This document shows positions 36,163 to 44,753 of a DNA stretch of 64,000 bases, in pieces. The notes beneath the pieces are model-generated. The model saw only the letters and a list, made by a program, of their open reading frames with translations. It was not told where the DNA came from and did no database searches. The stretch is from Vibrio fortis (GTDB lineage Bacteria; Pseudomonadota; Gammaproteobacteria; Enterobacterales; Vibrionaceae), in contig NZ_AP025487.1 of assembly GCF_024347475.1 (NCBI RefSeq), forward strand, positions 186,001-250,000, written 5' to 3'. Within the stretch, counting starts at the first letter, position 1, and each line of letters starts with the position of its first letter. The translations under genes were made by a program, and so were the position numbers.

Positions 36163-37242
36163 ATGCAATTCATAGATTTAGAAACTCAATATAAAACCCT
36201 TAAGAAGAAAATTGATACTCGAATTCACAATGTGTTGGACCATGGCAAGTACATCATGGGGCCGGAAGTATTTGAGCTTGAAGAGAAGCTAGCAGAATAT
36301 GTCGGTGTTAAACACGCAGTTACCTGTGCAAATGGGACTGACGCATTAACGCTGGCGATGATGGTTTTAGATATAAAAGAAGGCGATGCTGTTTTTTGCC
36401 CAACTTTTACGTTTTTTGCAACCGCTGAGACAGTAGCATTTGCAAATGCTACACCGGTATTTGTTGATTCGGATGAAGCGACATTTAATATCTCCCCTAA
36501 AGACCTCGAGAAACAGATTCAAAAAGTACTCAAAGCAGGTAACTTGAAACCGAAAGCAATCATCTCGGTTGATTTATTCGGTTTGCCTGCCAATTATGCA
36601 GAGCTTCGAACGGTAGCTGATAAGTATGATTTAAAAATTATTGAAGATGCAGCACAAGGCTTTGGTGGCTCTATTAACGGAAAGATGGCTGGCTCATTTG
36701 GTGATATTGCTACAACAAGTTTTTTTCCGGCTAAGCCGCTAGGTTGTTATGGCGATGGTGGTGCTGTATTTACTGATAATGATGAGTATGCTGATTTATT
36801 GCGCTCTTACCGTGTTCACGGTAAGGGGGCAGATAAGTACGATAATATACGTATTGGAGTAAATAGCCGTCTAGATACTATCCAAGCTGCTATTTTGCTA
36901 GAAAAGCTAGCGGTGTTCCCTGAAGAGTTAGTCAGTCGTAACAAAGCTGCAGACAATTACAAAGAGGGGCTGCCACGCCACTTAATCACTCCATATGTTC
37001 CAAAAGGTTATGTCAGCTCATGGGCTCAATATACAGTTCGTAGCGACAGACGTGATCAAGATATGAAAGCTTATCAAGAGCAAGGCATCCCAACCATGGT
37101 TTACTACCGAACTTGTATGCATCAACAAACGGCATTTGCTCACTTGGGCTATCAAATCGGTGATTTTCCAGTGGCTGAAAGATTGTCGCAACAAGTATTT
37201 AGTTTACCTATGCATGGTTACTTAGGATTGGTAGAAGAATGA
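36163..37242 (+). CDS. wbpE: WbpE/WlbC-like PLP aminotransferase (DegT/DnrJ/EryC1)
   Basis: Transfers an amino group from glutamate to the 3-keto UDP-GlcNAcA made by the WbpB-like enzyme. The 359-residue product begins [18 protein letters not shown]. It has [56 protein letters not shown], and [20 protein letters not shown], where the lysine binds [17 protein letters not shown] also fits the family. ATG 36163 directly follows the acetyltransferase stop; ATG 36145 would overlap it. Its start resembles characterised WbpE proteins. Confidence 0.88.
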   Translation: MQFIDLETQYKTLKKKIDTRIHNVLDHGKYIMGPEVFELEEKLAEYVGVKHAVTCANGTDALTLAMMVLDIKEGDAVFCPTFTFFATAETVAFANATPVFVDSDEATFNISPKDLEKQIQKVLKAGNLKPKAIISVDLFGLPANYAELRTVADKYDLKIIEDAAQGFGGSINGKMAGSFGDIATTSFFPAKPLGCYGDGGAVFTDNDEYADLLRSYRVHGKGADKYDNIRIGVNSRLDTIQAAILLEKLAVFPEELVSRNKAADNYKEGLPRHLITPYVPKGYVSSWAQYTVRSDRRDQDMKAYQEQGIPTMVYYRTCMHQQTAFAHLGYQIGDFPVAERLSQQVFSLPMHGYLGLVEE

Positions 37243-38357
37243 AAAAAATACTAACTGTTTTTGGTACTCGGCCCGAAGCAATAAAAATGGCTCCTCTAGT
37301 AAGAGCTTTATCTGAAGATAACCGGTTTGAAGCAAAGTGTTGTGTAACAGCTCAACATCGCGAAATGTTAGATCAAGTTCTAGAGATATTTGACATTACT
37401 CCGGACTATGACCTTGATTTGATGAAAGCAGGTCAGACACTAAACCAGGTTACAGCGACAATCTTAACCAAGTTAAAGCTTGTATTAGAAGAGTTTGAGC
37501 CAGATGTGGTTTTAGTTCATGGAGATACAGCTACTACATTTGCTGCAAGCCTGGCGGCCTATTATGAACAGATCCCAGTAGGGCACATCGAAGCAGGACT
37601 AAGGACGGGAAACATCTACTCTCCTTGGCCAGAAGAAGCAAATCGAAAATTAACAGGAGCCCTGACTCAATTTCATTTTGCTCCGACCAATAATTCACGA
37701 GAGAATTTAATTCGAGAGAATTATTCTGAAGATGATATTACTGTTACCGGAAATACAGTAATTGACGCTTTGTTGATGGTTAAAGAAAGCCTTGACACCA
37801 ATCGTGATCTCAAAAATGAACTAACGAATAGCTTTCCTTTTATTGATAAAGATAAAAAACTTGTGTTGGTAACAGGTCATCGTAGGGAAAGTTTTGGTGG
37901 GGGCTTTGAGCGTATCTGTGAAGCGATTGCAAAGGTAGCAACAATGCACCCTGAAGTTCAAATCGTGTACCCTATGCACCTCAACCCTAATGTTCGAGAG
38001 CCTGTCAATCGTATTTTAGCTGGTATAGATAATGTGTTTTTGATTGAACCTCAACAATACCTGCCGTTTATCTACTTAATGGGGCAATCTCATATTATTT
38101 TGACTGATTCTGGCGGAATTCAGGAAGAAGCTCCTTCTTTAGGAAAGCCAGTACTTGTTATGAGAGATACTACTGAGCGACCAGAAGCTGTAGAAGCAGG
38201 TACTGTAAAACTCGTCGGTACAAATGTGGACGTAATTGTCTCCAGTATTCATGAATTATTAACCGACGAAACGGCATACCAAAAGATGAGTTTTGCACAC
38301 AACCCTTATGGGGACGGTAAGGCTTGTGAAAGAATTTTGACTAAATTAGCGCAGTAA
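37239..38357 (+). CDS. wecB: UDP-N-acetylglucosamine 2-epimerase (non-hydrolysing)
   Basis: Interconverts UDP-GlcNAc and UDP-ManNAc. The 372-residue product has [88 protein letters not shown], and [34 protein letters not shown]. These forms agree with WecB rather than the WbpI-type epimerase. It overlaps the aminotransferase gene by four bases and precedes wecC, so together they make UDP-ManNAcA. Confidence 0.93.
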   Translation: MKKILTVFGTRPEAIKMAPLVRALSEDNRFEAKCCVTAQHREMLDQVLEIFDITPDYDLDLMKAGQTLNQVTATILTKLKLVLEEFEPDVVLVHGDTATTFAASLAAYYEQIPVGHIEAGLRTGNIYSPWPEEANRKLTGALTQFHFAPTNNSRENLIRENYSEDDITVTGNTVIDALLMVKESLDTNRDLKNELTNSFPFIDKDKKLVLVTGHRRESFGGGFERICEAIAKVATMHPEVQIVYPMHLNPNVREPVNRILAGIDNVFLIEPQQYLPFIYLMGQSHIILTDSGGIQEEAPSLGKPVLVMRDTTERPEAVEAGTVKLVGTNVDVIVSSIHELLTDETAYQKMSFAHNPYGDGKACERILTKLAQ

Positions 38358-38381
38358 ATAAACAGAACGAAGGGGCAAGAT

Positions 38382-39653
38382 ATGTCTTTTGAGACTATTT
38401 CAGTTGTAGGTCTTGGTTATATAGGGCTTCCCACTGCAGCAATGTTTGCATCTCGAAAAAAGAAAGTAATTGGAGTTGATGTAAACGTTGATACGGTTGA
38501 TACGATCAATAAAGGTGAAATTCATATAGTAGAACCTGACTTAGATATGATTGTTCACGCCGCTGTAACAGAAGGGTACCTAAAGGCAGTATTGACCCCT
38601 GAGCCTGCAGACGCATTTTTGATTGCAGTACCAACCCCATTCAAAAGTTGTGATGAAAAAGGAAATATTCCTGAGCCCGACTTGAAGTTCATACAAGCCG
38701 CGGCCATAGCGATTGCGCCGGTTTTGAAGAAAGGCAACCTAGTAATACTAGAGTCAACTAGTCCGGTTGGTGCTACCGAATTATTGGCTGGATGGCTTGC
38801 TGAAGAAAGGCCTGACTTGACATTTCCTCAGCATAAGGGAAGTGATGCTGACGTTAATGTTGCTCATTGTCCAGAGAGAGTTCTGCCTGGGCATGTAGTT
38901 CGTGAGCTTGTAGAAAATGATCGTGTTATTGGTGGCTTATCCACACGTTGCTCTGAGAGAAGTGTAGAGCTTTACAAGACCTTTGTGAAAGGTGAATGTG
39001 TTCAAACTAATGCTCGAACTGCCGAGATGGCTAAATTGACTGAAAATAGCTGTCGAGATGTACAAATTGCTTTTGCAAATGAGTTATCTATTATTTGCGA
39101 ACAACTTGATATAGATGTCTGGGAGTTAATTGATCTTGCAAACCGTCACCCAAGAATTAATATCCTTCAACCAGGTCCTGGAGTTGGAGGACACTGTATT
39201 GCAGTAGATCCATGGTTTATTGTGTCGAAAACTCCAAATGAAGCTAAAATCATACATACCGCACGTCAAGTTAACGACTTCAAGCCACGTTGGGTCATTG
39301 ACAAAGTAAAAGTAGCGATTGCAGATGTTCTATTAGAAAACCCAGAGAAACGAGCAGAAGACGTTACTATAGCTTGCTATGGTGTTGCATTTAAGCCCAA
39401 TATTGACGATTTACGGGAGAGCCCTGCTTTGTCGATCTCAATGGAGCTCGACAGTATTCATTCAGGAACGGTCTTGGTTGTAGAGCCCAATGTTCATCGA
39501 TTGAATCTAACCAGAGGTGGGATAGAATTAGTTGATTTTGAATATGCGTCTACACAAGCAGATATCCACTTGCTTTTAGTGGATCACAATGAATTTAAAG
39601 TTATGAGACCCGATAGAGGTCTTGTTCTAGATATGAAAGGCATTTGGAAGTAG
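38382..39653 (+). CDS. wecC: UDP-N-acetyl-D-mannosamine dehydrogenase
   Basis: Oxidises UDP-ManNAc twice to UDP-ManNAcA. The 423-residue product has VVGLGYIGLPTAAMFASRKKKVIGVD, VPTPFKSCDEKGNIPEPDLK, and ILESTSPVGATELLAGWL. AHCPERVLPGHVVRELVENDRVIGGL and the catalytic segment GPGVGGHCIAVDPWFIVSKTP follow. The PERVLPG and HCIAVDPWFIV forms separate it clearly from the TviB-type dehydrogenase at 34217. It lies directly after wecB. The shared end of the gene with pseB (start three bases after its stop) suggests one transcript. Confidence 0.94.
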   Translation: MSFETISVVGLGYIGLPTAAMFASRKKKVIGVDVNVDTVDTINKGEIHIVEPDLDMIVHAAVTEGYLKAVLTPEPADAFLIAVPTPFKSCDEKGNIPEPDLKFIQAAAIAIAPVLKKGNLVILESTSPVGATELLAGWLAEERPDLTFPQHKGSDADVNVAHCPERVLPGHVVRELVENDRVIGGLSTRCSERSVELYKTFVKGECVQTNARTAEMAKLTENSCRDVQIAFANELSIICEQLDIDVWELIDLANRHPRINILQPGPGVGGHCIAVDPWFIVSKTPNEAKIIHTARQVNDFKPRWVIDKVKVAIADVLLENPEKRAEDVTIACYGVAFKPNIDDLRESPALSISMELDSIHSGTVLVVEPNVHRLNLTRGGIELVDFEYASTQADIHLLLVDHNEFKVMRPDRGLVLDMKGIWK

Positions 39654-39655
39654 CT

Positions 39656-40669
39656 ATGCTAAACAATAAGACAGTATTAATTACCGGTGGCACCGGCTCA
39701 TTCGGTAAACAGTTTATAAAGACTATTCTTGAACAATATTCAGATGTAAAGAAGATAATCATTTTTTCACGTGATGAGCTGAAACAGTTCGAGTTGAAGC
39801 AAATGTATCCTGCACAAGACTACCCTCAGTTGAGGTTTTTTATCGGTGATGTTCGTGACCGAAACCGTATGGTACAGGCTTGTGAGGGAGTCGATGTAAT
39901 CATTCATGCCGCAGCAATCAAGCAGGTAGATACTGCAGAATATAACCCGACAGAATGTATCCGAACGAATGTCGACGGCGCTGAGAATGTTATTCATGCA
40001 GCTTTACAGTGTGGTGTTAAAGATGTTGTTGCATTGTCGACGGATAAAGCTTGTGCCCCAATTAACCTTTATGGCGCAACTAAGTTAGCTTCTGACAAAC
40101 TTTTCTCTGCGGCTAACAATATCAAGGGTTCTAAAGATATTCGTTTTAGTGTTGTTCGTTACGGCAATGTAATGGGTTCTCGAGGCTCTGTAATTCCATT
40201 TTTCATGAGCAAGCGCGAGGAAGGTGTGCTACCAATTACCCACGAAGAGATGACTCGTTTTAACATTTCATTGCAAGATGGAGTTAATATGGTGATGTAC
40301 GCTTTAGAGAACCACCTGGGGGGAGAAATCTTCGTACCTAAAATTCCATCCTATAAAATTTTAGATATCGCAGAAGCTGTTGCGCCAGGCTTAGAGACAA
40401 AAGTTGTGGGGATTCGTCCTGGTGAGAAACTCCATGAAGAAATGATTACGGACACGGACTCTTTGAATACGATCGATCTAGGTGAGTACTATGCCATTTT
40501 ACCATCAGTATCATTTACCTATACTGAAAGTGAGTATCTAGACCATCATAAAGCAGAGAAAGTACCGTTCGGCTTTAAATACAACTCAGGTACAAACACT
40601 GAATGGGAAACTATAGAAAGCTTGCGTGAACTGATCAAAGAGCACGTTGATCCAAACTTTACAGTGTGA
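39656..40669 (+). CDS. pseB: UDP-GlcNAc 4,6-dehydratase (inverting), PseB
   Basis: First step of pseudaminic acid synthesis: UDP-GlcNAc to UDP-4-keto-6-deoxy-L-AltNAc by 4,6-dehydration with C5 inversion. The 337-residue soluble product has TGGTGSFGKQFIKTIL, FIGDVRDRNRMVQACEGVDVIIHAAAIKQVDTAEYNP, and STDKACAPINLYGATKL with the YxxxK pair. VVRYGNVMGSRGSVIPFF, TRFNISLQDGVNMV and VGIRPGEKLHEEMITD are also typical. It lacks the N-terminal membrane region of PglF/WbpM. ATG 39656 is chosen, two bases after the wecC stop. It opens the nonulosonate gene run. Confidence 0.94.
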   Translation: MLNNKTVLITGGTGSFGKQFIKTILEQYSDVKKIIIFSRDELKQFELKQMYPAQDYPQLRFFIGDVRDRNRMVQACEGVDVIIHAAAIKQVDTAEYNPTECIRTNVDGAENVIHAALQCGVKDVVALSTDKACAPINLYGATKLASDKLFSAANNIKGSKDIRFSVVRYGNVMGSRGSVIPFFMSKREEGVLPITHEEMTRFNISLQDGVNMVMYALENHLGGEIFVPKIPSYKILDIAEAVAPGLETKVVGIRPGEKLHEEMITDTDSLNTIDLGEYYAILPSVSFTYTESEYLDHHKAEKVPFGFKYNSGTNTEWETIESLRELIKEHVDPNFTV

Positions 40670-40677
40670 GGCTCAAC

Positions 40678-41838
40678 GTGATTCCTTACGGTAGACAAGA
40701 TATCAATCAACAAGATATTGACAGTGTGTTGGATGTTTTAAAATCAGACTTTTTGACGCAGGGACCTCAAGTTCCTGCATTCGAGAATGCTTTGATTGAA
40801 CATACTGGAGCAGAACATGCTTTGGCTGTGAATAGTGCCACTTCTGCATTGCACATAGCTTGCCTAGCTTTAGGCTTAGGTCATGGAGACTGGCTTTGGA
40901 CATCTCCGATTACATTTGTGGCATCCGCAAATTGCGGTTTGTATTGTGGCGCAAAAGTGGACTTTGTCGACATTGACCCGAATACATACAACATGTGCCC
41001 AAAACGACTTGAAGAGAAGTTAATTACAGCAAAAGCTGAAGGTAAGTTACCGAAAGTCGTCGTGCCCGTTCACTTATGTGGACAGCCTTGTGACATGGAG
41101 TCAATTGCGAAACTAGCCAAAGAGTATGGCTTTAAGGTCATTGAAGATGCTTCCCATGCTATTGGTGGTCAATATCATGAACAGCCAATCGGTAACTGTG
41201 AGCATTCTGATATTACAGTGTTCAGTTTCCACCCCGTAAAGATCGTTACAACGGCTGAAGGTGGTGCTGCATTAACTAATCAGAAAGATCTGGCTGATAA
41301 AATGGCTTTGTTACGTAGCCATGGTATCACTCGAGACCCTGAAATGATGACGGAAGCATCTCATGGTGGTTGGTATTACCAACAGATTGATTTGGGGTTC
41401 AACTACCGCATGACAGAACTTCAAGCTGCATTGGGTGTAACTCAAATGCAACGACTTGGAGAATTTGTTGCAGCGCGCCATGCGTTGTCTAAACGTTATA
41501 CTCAAATGTTATCAAAACTACCTATAGTACTTCCTTATCAGTTGGAAAATACTTACTCAGGTTTGCATTTGTTCGTTATTCGTCTTGAGTTGGATAAAAT
41601 ATCAAAAACGCACAAACAAGTATTTGAAGCACTTCGTGAGCGAGGAGTAGGGGTGAACCTCCATTATATTCCTGTACATACTCAACCTTATTACCGAAAT
41701 ATTGGTTTTACCATAGGCGACTTTCCTCAGGCAGAGCGTTATTACCAAGAAGCCATCTCACTCCCAATGTTCCATACAATGACCAAAGAGCAACAAGATG
41801 AAGTGGTAAGGGTTTTAACTGAAGTTTTAGCCTCATGA
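40678..41838 (+). CDS. pseC: UDP-4-amino-4,6-dideoxy-AltNAc transaminase, PseC
   Basis: PLP aminotransferase adding the 4-amino group to the PseB product. The 386-residue product begins MIPYGRQDINQQDIDSVLDVLKSDFLTQGPQVPAFENAL, characteristic of PseC. It has AVNSATSALHIACLALGLG, WTSPITFVASANCGLYCGA, EDASHAIGGQYHEQPIGNC, and VFSFHPVKIVTTAEGGAAL with the PLP lysine. Start is GTG 40678, which gives the standard MIPYGRQ; the frame is open further upstream into pseB. Its stop overlaps the next start by four bases. Confidence 0.93.
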   Translation: MIPYGRQDINQQDIDSVLDVLKSDFLTQGPQVPAFENALIEHTGAEHALAVNSATSALHIACLALGLGHGDWLWTSPITFVASANCGLYCGAKVDFVDIDPNTYNMCPKRLEEKLITAKAEGKLPKVVVPVHLCGQPCDMESIAKLAKEYGFKVIEDASHAIGGQYHEQPIGNCEHSDITVFSFHPVKIVTTAEGGAALTNQKDLADKMALLRSHGITRDPEMMTEASHGGWYYQQIDLGFNYRMTELQAALGVTQMQRLGEFVAARHALSKRYTQMLSKLPIVLPYQLENTYSGLHLFVIRLELDKISKTHKQVFEALRERGVGVNLHYIPVHTQPYYRNIGFTIGDFPQAERYYQEAISLPMFHTMTKEQQDEVVRVLTEVLAS

Positions 41839-42683
41839 AAATAGCGTTAGGTACAGTTCAGTTTGGCTTGAACTATGGTGTGACTAATTCAGAAGGGCAA
41901 GTTTCTTTAGACGAAATCGGATCAATGCTCGAACTTGCTAAGCAAGGTGGTGTTTCTGTTATTGATACAGCTATAGCTTATGGTGATAGTGAAACTACCT
42001 TAGGGCAATTTGACCTGTCTCCTTTTTCTGTGGTTTCAAAGATACCAAGTCGAAAAGATTACAGTGAAAGTATAGAGAAGTCAGTCTCAGAATCTCTGAA
42101 AAGACTAAATATCGACTCATTATATGGTGTCATGTTGCATGATGAAGGTGATGTTTTCAGTGAGAACAATAAGCTTTTGAACGAACTGAGAAGTTTACAA
42201 GAACAAGGTCTAATTCAGAGAGTTGGTGCTTCATTTTATTCTCCCGAGATAGCGTTTAAAGCTATTGATGAGGGCATTGTTGATATTATTCAAGTTCCAG
42301 GTAATCAATTAGACTCTCGGTTCTGCCAGTACGGTGTCTTCGATAAAGCAGTGAGTAAAAATGTTGAAGTGCACGTTCGCTCTTTGTTTTTACAAGGATT
42401 GTTAGCTATTAATGACCACAAACGACCTATTAGCTTTCAAAAGCATCCTGATTTAATTAAATATGATAAATATGCTAAAGAATCTGGATTGTCTAACTTG
42501 GAACTAGCTTTACTTTATTTAGAGCAAACAGAAGATATAGACATTGGTGTATTAGGCTTTGTGAATGCTCAGCAACTAAAAGAAACATTAATTGCTTACA
42601 AAGCCATTAGAAAGAAAAAAACGGAGTTGAGACCAACACTCTCATCTTGTGATGATATTTTGCTAAATCCATCGAAATGGTAA
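41835..42683 (+). CDS. Aldo/keto reductase in the nonulosonate cluster
   Basis: NAD(P)H-dependent aldo/keto reductase of 282 residues. The expected catalytic tetrad is visible: Asp and Tyr in VIDTAIAYGDSE, Lys in VVSKIPS, and His in GVMLHDEGD. The N-terminus MKIALGTVQFGLNYGVTN and a C-terminal LALLYLEQTEDIDIGVLGF fit the family. It overlaps pseC and precedes an SpsF-type gene. Aldo/keto reductases are not part of the core pseudaminic pathway, so it probably acts in a side-chain change, perhaps with the class III aminotransferase. The substrate is unknown. Confidence 0.8.
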   Translation: MKIALGTVQFGLNYGVTNSEGQVSLDEIGSMLELAKQGGVSVIDTAIAYGDSETTLGQFDLSPFSVVSKIPSRKDYSESIEKSVSESLKRLNIDSLYGVMLHDEGDVFSENNKLLNELRSLQEQGLIQRVGASFYSPEIAFKAIDEGIVDIIQVPGNQLDSRFCQYGVFDKAVSKNVEVHVRSLFLQGLLAINDHKRPISFQKHPDLIKYDKYAKESGLSNLELALLYLEQTEDIDIGVLGFVNAQQLKETLIAYKAIRKKKTELRPTLSSCDDILLNPSKW

Positions 42684-42695
42684 AGGTTTTTGAAT

Positions 42696-43454
42696 ATGTC
42701 GGTTATTGCTATATTACAAGCTAGAGTATCTTCTTCAAGATTACCAAGTAAAGTACTGCGTCCAATCTTTGATAAACCAATGTTACATTACCAAGTCGAA
42801 CGTGTCTTACAAAGTAAATTGATTGATAAACTCATTATTGCAACATCTGAAAATCCTGAAGACACGCCTCTTGAAACACTTGCACAGAGTCTTAATGTAG
42901 AATGCTTTCGTGGTGATTTAGATGATGTGTTAGATCGATTCTACCGTGCTGCCGCAGTTCATTCGCCAAACCATGTGGTTCGGTTAACGGGAGATTGTCC
43001 GTTAATAGATCCTAATGTTATTGATAAAATTATTGAACATCATTTGCTATCTAAAGCTGACTATACTTCGAATGCAAACCCTCCAACATACCCAGATGGT
43101 TTAGATGTAGAAGTTATGAAGTTCTCTATTTTAGAACAAGCCTTTCAAAAGGCTGTTCTTCCATCAGATAGAGAGCATGTCACACCTTATATTCGAAAGC
43201 AGACAGATAGCTATCATTTAGAGAATGTAACTCATACTGAGGACCTTTCTAATCTCAGATGGACGGTTGACGAACTAGATGATTTTAAGTTTGTCGAAGA
43301 AATTTATAGTCGGCTATATAATGATAACTCTCAGTTCTCAATGAATGATATTTTGTCTACATTGAAAATTGAGCCAGAATTGGCAAAAATTAACTGTAAA
43401 TACCTTCGAAATGAAGGGTATCTTAAATCGTTAAAAAACGATCTTTCTTGTTGA
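42696..43454 (+). CDS. SpsF/PseF-like cytidylyltransferase
   Basis: Nucleotidyltransferase of 252 residues, probably activating the nonulosonic acid with CTP. It starts MSVIAILQARVSSSRLPSKVLRPIFDKPMLHYQVERVL and has CFRGDLDDVLDRFYRAA and VVRLTGDCPLIDPNVIDKII, the SpsF form of the cytidylyltransferase fold. It also has TPYIRK and LRWTVDELDDFKFVEEIY. No NeuA-type CMP-sugar synthase is visible nearby, so this is the only candidate for CMP activation. ATG 42696 is preferred to TTG 42690. Function is inferred from family and place. Confidence 0.8.
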   Translation: MSVIAILQARVSSSRLPSKVLRPIFDKPMLHYQVERVLQSKLIDKLIIATSENPEDTPLETLAQSLNVECFRGDLDDVLDRFYRAAAVHSPNHVVRLTGDCPLIDPNVIDKIIEHHLLSKADYTSNANPPTYPDGLDVEVMKFSILEQAFQKAVLPSDREHVTPYIRKQTDSYHLENVTHTEDLSNLRWTVDELDDFKFVEEIYSRLYNDNSQFSMNDILSTLKIEPELAKINCKYLRNEGYLKSLKNDLSC

Positions 43455-43463
43455 GATAAAACT

Positions 43464-44753
43464 ATGTCAAGTAGATATAAAAAGTCAGAGCAATTATTAG
43501 ATAGAGCATTAAAGGTAATACCTCTAGGATCTCAAACTTTTTCGAAAAGTATTACGCAATTCCCTTTAGGTGTGTCTCCGTATTTTGCCAAAAAAGGTAA
43601 AGGCTCAAGACTTTGGGATGTAGATGGCAATGAGTATATTGACTTTATTAATGGATTATTGAGTGTTTCCATTGGGTATTCTGATCCTGATGTAACTTCA
43701 TCAGTAAAAGCACAGCTTGATAATGGCGTTACATTTTCAATATCTAACGAATTAGAGATAGAAGTAGCTGAAAAATTGATTGACTTAGTACCTTGTGCTG
43801 AAATGGTTCGATTTGGTAAAAACGGTACTGACTGTACTTCTGCTGCAATTCGCTTGGCAAGAGCATATACAAAAAAAGAGATTGTTTTAGTCTGTGGTTA
43901 CCATGGGTGGCAAGATTGGTACATAGGTTCTACAACGAGAAACCTAGGTGTTCCAAAAACCACACAGTCGTTAACTAAGACTTTTATATATAATGACATA
44001 AAGTCTTTTGATACTTTGATTGAAGAATACAAAGGTCAAATTGCTGCAGTTATTATGGAACCAATGAATGTAGCCTACCCTAATGAAGGCTTTTTAGAGC
44101 ATATTCGAACTGTTACAGAAAATGAGAATATTGTAATGGTTTTTGATGAAACAATTACTGGTTGTCGATTTTCAAAGGGTGGAGCACAAGAGTTATTTGG
44201 TATTACTCCAGATTTAGCTACTTTTGGTAAAGGTATTGGTAATGGTTTTCCTCTTTCTGCGGTGATGGGGAAGAAAAAGATAATGTGCTTAATGGAAGAT
44301 ATATTCTATTCTGGTACTTTTGCTGGTGAGACCTCATCACTTGCAGCGGCAACAGTAGTTCTTGATAAAATTAAGAATGAGAATGTTTGCGAACACTTAG
44401 TAAAAGTAGGTAGTTATCTAAAAAGCGAAGTGCAAGCTTTAATTAACTCATATGGTTTAGAACAGCATGTCGACTGTATTGGACATCCATCATGGTCTTT
44501 CCTTACATTTAAAGATATCGGCAGTATTACTTCATTTGAAATGAAAACTCTTTATATGCAAGAAATGTTCAAATCAGGAATTCTATCTTTTGGTACGCAT
44601 AATTTAAGTTTTTCACATACGATTGATGATGTAGACCAATTACTTTGCGCATATAAAGATTTTTTTGGATTACTAAGTGAATGTATTGAACTTGGTAATG
44701 TGAGCAATAGCCTAGAGTGTCAAGTATTGGAACCATTATTTAAAGTGCGATGA
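43464..44753 (+). CDS. Class III PLP aminotransferase/GSA-aminomutase-like
   Basis: Aminotransferase of 429 residues, similar to glutamate-1-semialdehyde aminomutase but not in a haem context. Motifs include GSRLWDVDGNEYIDFINGLL, FGKNGTDCTSAAIRLARAYT, CGYHGWQDW, and IMEPMN. FDETITGCRFSKGGAQELFGITPDLATFGKGIGNGFPLSAV has the PLP lysine in FGKGIGNG, and GTFAGETSSLAAA follows. It lies between the SpsF-like and PseG-like genes. The core pathway already has PseC, so this second aminotransferase points to another amino group or a different side-chain building block. The substrate is unknown. Confidence 0.82.
   Translation: MSSRYKKSEQLLDRALKVIPLGSQTFSKSITQFPLGVSPYFAKKGKGSRLWDVDGNEYIDFINGLLSVSIGYSDPDVTSSVKAQLDNGVTFSISNELEIEVAEKLIDLVPCAEMVRFGKNGTDCTSAAIRLARAYTKKEIVLVCGYHGWQDWYIGSTTRNLGVPKTTQSLTKTFIYNDIKSFDTLIEEYKGQIAAVIMEPMNVAYPNEGFLEHIRTVTENENIVMVFDETITGCRFSKGGAQELFGITPDLATFGKGIGNGFPLSAVMGKKKIMCLMEDIFYSGTFAGETSSLAAATVVLDKIKNENVCEHLVKVGSYLKSEVQALINSYGLEQHVDCIGHPSWSFLTFKDIGSITSFEMKTLYMQEMFKSGILSFGTHNLSFSHTIDDVDQLLCAYKDFFGLLSECIELGNVSNSLECQVLEPLFKVR

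Noticed and set aside
37239..38357. WbpI-type 2-epimerase for the diacetamido uronate
   Set aside because: The motifs and adjacency to wecC fit WecB better; a dual role cannot be excluded.
43464..44753. HemL, glutamate-1-semialdehyde aminomutase of haem synthesis
   Set aside because: The fold matches but the gene is inside a nonulosonate operon with AT-rich bases and differs in active-site surroundings.
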